The notes under the pieces are model-generated. The model was given only the letters and a program-made list of their open reading frames with translations, was not told where the DNA came from and made no database searches. Shown in pieces: positions 59,854 to 64,000 of a stretch of 64,000 bases of DNA. The position numbers and the translations under genes were made by a program. This DNA comes from Lysobacter sp. Root690 (lineage in GTDB: Bacteria; Pseudomonadota; Gammaproteobacteria; Xanthomonadales; Xanthomonadaceae). Within the stretch, counting starts at the first letter, position 1; every line of letters starts with the position of its first letter. The stretch is from positions 116,346 through 180,345 of the forward strand of contig NZ_LMHM01000001.1 in NCBI RefSeq assembly GCF_001427785.1, read 5' to 3'.

Positions 59854-62565
59854 CTACCACGCCCAGCGCAGCCCCACACTGCCATTCTGGGATTTGAAAC
59901 GGTCCCCGTGTTGGAACTCATAAGCAAATTGAAGTTCCAGATTCTGCCCACGGCGGGCCCTGAGGCCAAGGCCGAGTGCGGAGCGGTCGGCCGGTACAGC
60001 CAGGCCTCGGCTTCGGAAACTCAGCTCCGGCGCCCCGACCAGCGCCGCATCCAACTCGGCATAGCGATCCGAAGAGCTCGACAGCCACCGCGCCTGAACC
60101 GCGGGCTCCAGGCGCCAGCTGTCGCCTTCGTAACGATACGACCAGCGGGCGCCCAGTCCGGCGGTGGTGCGCTCGACTTCCAGGGTCTTGCCCAGCAGAT
60201 CCAGATCGGCGGCGCCGGTTTCGCGGAATGCGTCTTGCTTGATGCGATCGACTTCGATGCTCAGCAGCGGTTGCAGCAAAGAAGCGCCGATCTCGACATT
60301 GATGCCGGCTTCCAGCGAAGCGCCGTAGCTCTCGCCGTCGTACTCGGAACCGGCCCGCCGCTGGATCGAACCGACCCGTATCGAGCGAGCCAGCTCATTG
60401 TCCAATTGCGAATAGCTCAACGCCCCATCGACATAAAAGCGCGCGCCGGAATAGCCGCCGTACAACGACAACCCCAGCGTATCGGCCTCGCCACGCTCGC
60501 CCCGCGCGAAGTCGGCATCCAGATTGCCCGCATGCACGCTGGCACCCAACAGCCAGTGCTCATTCAACCAGGCGTCCATGCCGATCGCGATACCGCGCGA
60601 CGTGTAGTCGGCGCCATGCGCGGCGGCTTCGGAATCCATTTGCCCGGAACCACCAAAAACCTGCACCCAACCGGCTCCGCCGCGGTGGCGCTCGTCTTCG
60701 CTGCCACGCCGCTCCAACAGCCGCCTGGACAGTGCCTGCGTGCGTTCCGCGGCGTTATCCAGCAACACGTTGGCGAAACTAGCATGGATGTTCCCGCTCA
60801 GACTCGACAAGGCCGAGCGTGCTCCACCGACGTCCAGCGTGCTCAATTCATCGAGCACGGTTTCAGTATCGGGACCCAACTGCTGGCGCACGCTGATCGC
60901 ATCGACCAGGGCCGCGGACTGACACTGATTGAAGTCCGAGCAAACATCCACGTAACGGGTGCGATTGCGTGCAACGTCCAGATAGACGTGTTGCGCGTCG
61001 TAGGACAGCAACAGATCCAGGAACGGCGAATTCTGCGTGAGCTGAGCGAACTGGCCGCTGACACCGCCGGCGGCGTCGACCAAGACATAGCGCGTGCCGC
61101 CCGCGTACTGGCCGGGCGCCTTGACCACATCGACCCGGCCGCCTTGCAAGGTGGCCTTACCGCCGACCCGCAACAGGTCGGAAGCGCCGGCGGCGTCGAC
61201 ATCGACCTGCAAGATGCCGCTGGCCTGATGAAGGTAGTCGCCCGTGATGCTCAAGGTTCCCAGACTGTTGCCCGGCGCCAGCGTACCGGCATTGGCGAGG
61301 CTACCCACGCGGCCCACCCCGGACAACGCAGCACCCGCAGCCACGCGCACATCGCCGCCCAAGGCGCCATCCACGATCAGGGTTCCGGCATTGACCGAAA
61401 CGGCTCCGGCATTGGCGGCGCTATCGCCGGAAATACGCAGAACGCCAGCGCCGACCTTGGTCAGAGCGGTCGCGCCGACCGCGCCGGCCAAGTCGAGCTG
61501 GGCGCGCTCGCCGATGTCGAAGCTCAACGGCGACGTGGCCGATTGCACGGCGCCGGACAGGGCCCAACGCGAATCGGCGACGGCCTGGATGGTTTCGAAA
61601 TCGTGGAAAGAGGCCAATGCGAGGCTGTTGCCGCCTTCCAGACGCAGGCGATCGTTACCCTCGCCGCCGTCGACGCGTCCCTCCAACGTCGATCCGCCCG
61701 TCATGGTCAGGCTGTCGTCGCCTGCGCCGAACGAAATCGCATTCGATGCCTTGATCATGCCGTTGTTGAGGATGCTGTCGTTTCCGCCGCCCAATCCGAT
61801 CGCATAGTGATCGGACACCCTGGACTCAATAAGACCACCGGCATAATTCGTGATTCTGGAATCGCCGCCGTCGATCCCCACGGCGGTTTCGCCCACGATG
61901 GTTCCGCGGTTGTCGATTTGCAATCCATTCGAGCCGCGTACCGCGACAGCCCGGTCGGACGTAATGGTCGCACCGGCCTCGTTGATCAGCTGTCCGGCGT
62001 TTTGAAACGAAACACCTATGAAGCGAGCCGCTCGGATGTCACCGCGGTTCACGACGCGACTGTCATCACCCAGCTCGATCGCGGTGCCTTCGCCGTAAAC
62101 GGCGCCGGAATTGATGAACTCGGCGCGCGCACCCAGTTCGGCGGCGGTCGATCGGCTCCTGATGGAACCGATGTTGTCCACTCTGGCGTCGGCGCCGAGG
62201 ATGCGGATCGCTCCAGGCGAACTGAGGCTGTTATTGACGATGCTTCCGCTATTGTTGATACGCCAGGCATTACCGGTAGCAGTGATGCCCAGCCCCGTAG
62301 CATCGGGAATCACACTGATCTCCGAACCGGCCTGAATGTTCACGACCACCGAATCGACCCCAGCTCCGCCGACTATCCCGCTGGTTTGAGGATTAGGAGC
62401 GGTCGAATCACAGTTCACGGTTTCGCCGCTGACCGGCGAGTTATTGCTGCAGGCGGCCCACGCCGGAACCTGTATGGCGCATGCGATCGCGACCGCTAAA
62501 ACCCGCAGACCCACAGAGCCGACGCCGCGCGAACGCACCGAAAACCGATGGATTTCAACATCCAT
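59854..62565 (-). CDS. Type V autotransporter with beta-barrel domain
   Basis: A 903-residue secreted or surface protein. Signal peptide: RVLAVAIACAIQVPAWA (about 22-38). The passenger (about 40-560) is rich in short Gly/Asn repeats such as INNSGSIVNN, LDLAGAVGA, VSVNAGTLIVDGALGG and GTLAPGNSLGTLSITGDYLH, a beta-helix-like autotransporter-associated repeat. The C-terminal about 280 residues form a beta barrel ending in the aromatic VGLRWAW. The start MDVEIHRFS at 62565 has a GAGG ribosome site; the frame opens at 62595. It lies inside the xps operon, between gspF and gspE. No protease triad was identified. Confidence 0.93.
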   Translation of the reverse strand: MDVEIHRFSVRSRGVGSVGLRVLAVAIACAIQVPAWAACSNNSPVSGETVNCDSTAPNPQTSGIVGGAGVDSVVVNIQAGSEISVIPDATGLGITATGNAWRINNSGSIVNNSLSSPGAIRILGADARVDNIGSIRSRSTAAELGARAEFINSGAVYGEGTAIELGDDSRVVNRGDIRAARFIGVSFQNAGQLINEAGATITSDRAVAVRGSNGLQIDNRGTIVGETAVGIDGGDSRITNYAGGLIESRVSDHYAIGLGGGNDSILNNGMIKASNAISFGAGDDSLTMTGGSTLEGRVDGGEGNDRLRLEGGNSLALASFHDFETIQAVADSRWALSGAVQSATSPLSFDIGERAQLDLAGAVGATALTKVGAGVLRISGDSAANAGAVSVNAGTLIVDGALGGDVRVAAGAALSGVGRVGSLANAGTLAPGNSLGTLSITGDYLHQASGILQVDVDAAGASDLLRVGGKATLQGGRVDVVKAPGQYAGGTRYVLVDAAGGVSGQFAQLTQNSPFLDLLLSYDAQHVYLDVARNRTRYVDVCSDFNQCQSAALVDAISVRQQLGPDTETVLDELSTLDVGGARSALSSLSGNIHASFANVLLDNAAERTQALSRRLLERRGSEDERHRGGAGWVQVFGGSGQMDSEAAAHGADYTSRGIAIGMDAWLNEHWLLGASVHAGNLDADFARGERGEADTLGLSLYGGYSGARFYVDGALSYSQLDNELARSIRVGSIQRRAGSEYDGESYGASLEAGINVEIGASLLQPLLSIEVDRIKQDAFRETGAADLDLLGKTLEVERTTAGLGARWSYRYEGDSWRLEPAVQARWLSSSSDRYAELDAALVGAPELSFRSRGLAVPADRSALGLGLRARRGQNLELQFAYEFQHGDRFKSQNGSVGLRWAW

Positions 62566-62837
62566 ATAGTAAACCTCGAACCTTGCCGCACACACGGCAC
62601 AAATAAAGACTGCAAATATTAGCTGATCGTGATCGCATCTCTCGCGACACGAGAGAAAACGACGCCCAGCGTTTAGCAGTGCGAAAACCGCATGCGGTCA
62701 GAGTCGGGCTCGCAAGTTTTCATCGGGGCACCAGGTTGCCTGCACCAGCCGGGTGAAGCGAAAGCCGAGGCTTTCGACCGACTGCTTTAACGCGCCTGGA
62801 AAGTTTCGCCGTTCGATAAAGCACTTGAACCGAGACT
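62566..62837. other. gspE to autotransporter intergenic region
   Basis: A 272-bp gap with a relatively AT-rich patch (about 62590-62630, AAATAAAGAC...AATATTAGC). On the minus strand TAATAT (near 62620) could be a -10, but no clear -35 was found. TCTCTCG...CGAGAGA at 62638-62656 is a 7-bp inverted repeat, and a short CCGCATGCGG palindrome with T-run at about 62686-62697 might end gspE transcripts. Confidence 0.45.
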
Positions 62838-64000
62838 TCAAGCATCCTCGGTCACCCGCAGCACTTCCTCGATCGTGGTCTGCCCGGCCATCGCCTTGAT
62901 GATGCCGTCCTCGTACATGGTGCGCATGCCGGCGCTCTCGCGCGCGATCTGTTCGATCTCGCCCATGCCGGCGTGACGCATCACCGCGCGGCGCAGGTCG
63001 TCGTTCATGACCAGGAATTCCATGATCGTGGTGCGGCCGTGGTAACCGCTCGGCGCCAGCGCCGACGGCTTGGGCCGGTACAGGCAGATCTCGCCCTGCG
63101 GCTGGTAGCGGCGCAGGTTGAACTTCTCGATTTCCTCCGGCGACGCCGGGTAGCGCTCGGCGTGGGTCGGTTCGAGCTTGCGCACCAGGCGCTGGGCCAG
63201 GATGCCGTTGATGGTCGAGGTCAGCAGATAGTCCTCCACGCCCATGTCGAGCAAGCGGGTGATGCCGCCGGCGGCGTTGTTGGTGTGCAGGGTGCTGAGC
63301 ACCAGGTGGCCGGTCAGCGCCGACTGGATCGCGATCTTGCACGTCTCCAGATCGCGCATTTCGCCGATCATGATGATGTCCGGGTCCTGACGCACGATCG
63401 AGCGCAGGGCATGTGAGAAGTCCAGGCCGATCTGCGGCTTGGCCTGGATCTGGTTGATGCCCTCGATCTGGTATTCGACCGGGTCCTCGACCGTGATGAT
63501 CTTGACGTCGCTGGTGTTGAGCTTGCTCAGCGCGGTGTACAGCGTGGTGGTCTTGCCCGAGCCGGTCGGGCCGGTCACCAGCATGATCCCGTGCGGCTGG
63601 TCGAGCACCTTCTGGAACTGCGGCAGGAATTCGTCGGTGAAGCCGAGCTTGTAGAAGTCGAACACCACCGTTTCGCGATCGAGCAGACGCATCACCACCG
63701 ACTCGCCGTGCGCGGTCGGCACCGTGCTCACGCGCAGGTCGAGCTCCTTGCCCTGCACGCGCAGCATGATCCGGCCGTCCTGCGGCAGGCGGCGCTCGGC
63801 GATGTTGAGCTTGGCCATGATCTTGATGCGGCTGATCACCGCGGCGGTGAGGTTGGCCGGCGGGCTTTCGCCCTCGGTCAACACGCCGTCGATGCGGTAG
63901 CGCACCTTCAGGCGGTTTTCGAACGGTTCGATGTGGATGTCCGAGGCGCGCAGCTCGACCGCGCGCTGGATCACCAGGTTCACCAGCCGGATCACCGGCG
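62838..64000 (-). CDS. gspE: Type II secretion system ATPase GspE (5' end beyond window)
   Basis: GspE powers pseudopilus assembly from the cytoplasm. Only the C-terminal 387 or so codons are in the window; the N-terminus lies to the right. Present are [22 protein letters not shown], Walker [13 protein letters not shown], the Asp box [16 protein letters not shown], Walker [14 protein letters not shown] and the His box [14 protein letters not shown]. The tetracysteine zinc motif of many GspE proteins is missing: only one Cys ([10 protein letters not shown]) is in that region. Confidence 0.97.
   Translation of the reverse strand, partial: PVIRLVNLVIQRAVELRASDIHIEPFENRLKVRYRIDGVLTEGESPPANLTAAVISRIKIMAKLNIAERRLPQDGRIMLRVQGKELDLRVSTVPTAHGESVVMRLLDRETVVFDFYKLGFTDEFLPQFQKVLDQPHGIMLVTGPTGSGKTTTLYTALSKLNTSDVKIITVEDPVEYQIEGINQIQAKPQIGLDFSHALRSIVRQDPDIIMIGEMRDLETCKIAIQSALTGHLVLSTLHTNNAAGGITRLLDMGVEDYLLTSTINGILAQRLVRKLEPTHAERYPASPEEIEKFNLRRYQPQGEICLYRPKPSALAPSGYHGRTTIMEFLVMNDDLRRAVMRHAGMGEIEQIARESAGMRTMYEDGIIKAMAGQTTIEEVLRVTEDA

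Noticed and set aside
59854-62565. A serine protease autotransporter (SPATE-like)
   Set aside because: No GDSGSP or subtilisin-type catalytic triad was seen in the passenger; it is Gly/Asn-repeat-rich instead.
62638-62656. A Rho-independent terminator after gspE
   Set aside because: The inverted repeat has only a T-run on the wrong side for the minus-strand transcript; left as an unassigned inverted repeat.

Overview
The window is a high-GC stretch of a proteobacterial chromosome, almost certainly from the Xanthomonadaceae and most like Lysobacter. This is inferred from gene order and content: a dcw cell-division cluster without murD, a type II secretion operon in the Xanthomonas xps order (E-F-G-H-I-J-K-L-M-N-D), an lpxO-type hydroxylase, and the repeat families in the gaps. 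Genus level is inference. No prophage, plasmid, CRISPR, IS element, tRNA or rRNA gene was seen.

Region 1 (about 0.1-19.3 kb, mostly minus strand): the dcw cluster read from the right as mraZ-rsmH-ftsL-ftsI-murE-murF-mraY-ftsW-murG-murC-ddlB-ftsQ-ftsA, every junction overlapping by 1-11 nt. Then come ftsZ and lpxC with their own leaders, a convergent dciA-like gene and an M23 LytM peptidase. It is headed by a good sigma-70 promoter whose -10 runs into four TGGG-type MraZ boxes at exact 10-bp spacing.

Region 2 (19.5-28 kb): a SnoaL-like lipoprotein, rnpB (minus), a small unknown gene, rsmI divergent from lpoA-yraN, a YdjM-type membrane protein, a GlcD-type FAD oxidoreductase and a collagen-like lipoprotein.

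Region 3 (28-39.8 kb, minus strand): glyA, two TonB-C-like secreted proteins separated by a duplicated glyA 3' end, nrdR, a secreted unknown, ribD, a methyltransferase, an FMN riboswitch with a short coupled upstream ORF, ribE, ribBA (RibA half degenerate), a PhyH-family dioxygenase, ribH, nusB and thiL. Most of the riboflavin pathway is here, with extra genes embedded.

Region 4 (40-50 kb): lpxO, ettA, a small membrane protein, a second methionine aminopeptidase, pyrF, a small unknown, a DUF1444 protein, a Tat-exported metallo-beta-lactamase-fold hydrolase and two overlapping GT-A glycosyltransferase-like genes.

Region 5 (50-64 kb, minus strand): the xps type II secretion operon, with a complete autotransporter gene sitting between gspF and gspE; gspE runs off the right edge.

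Intergenic spaces are rich in repeats: (GGGATTC)n heptads often in inverted pairs, a GAGTGCAGAGGAGTGAG inverted repeat next to the stops of lpxC, ftsZ and ribD, the CATTCCCGCGAAGGCGGG family, CTCTCCCGC-GCGGGAGAG palindromes and GCGAGCCA-TGGCTCGC palindromes. One heptad copy has been read into the 3' end of rsmH.
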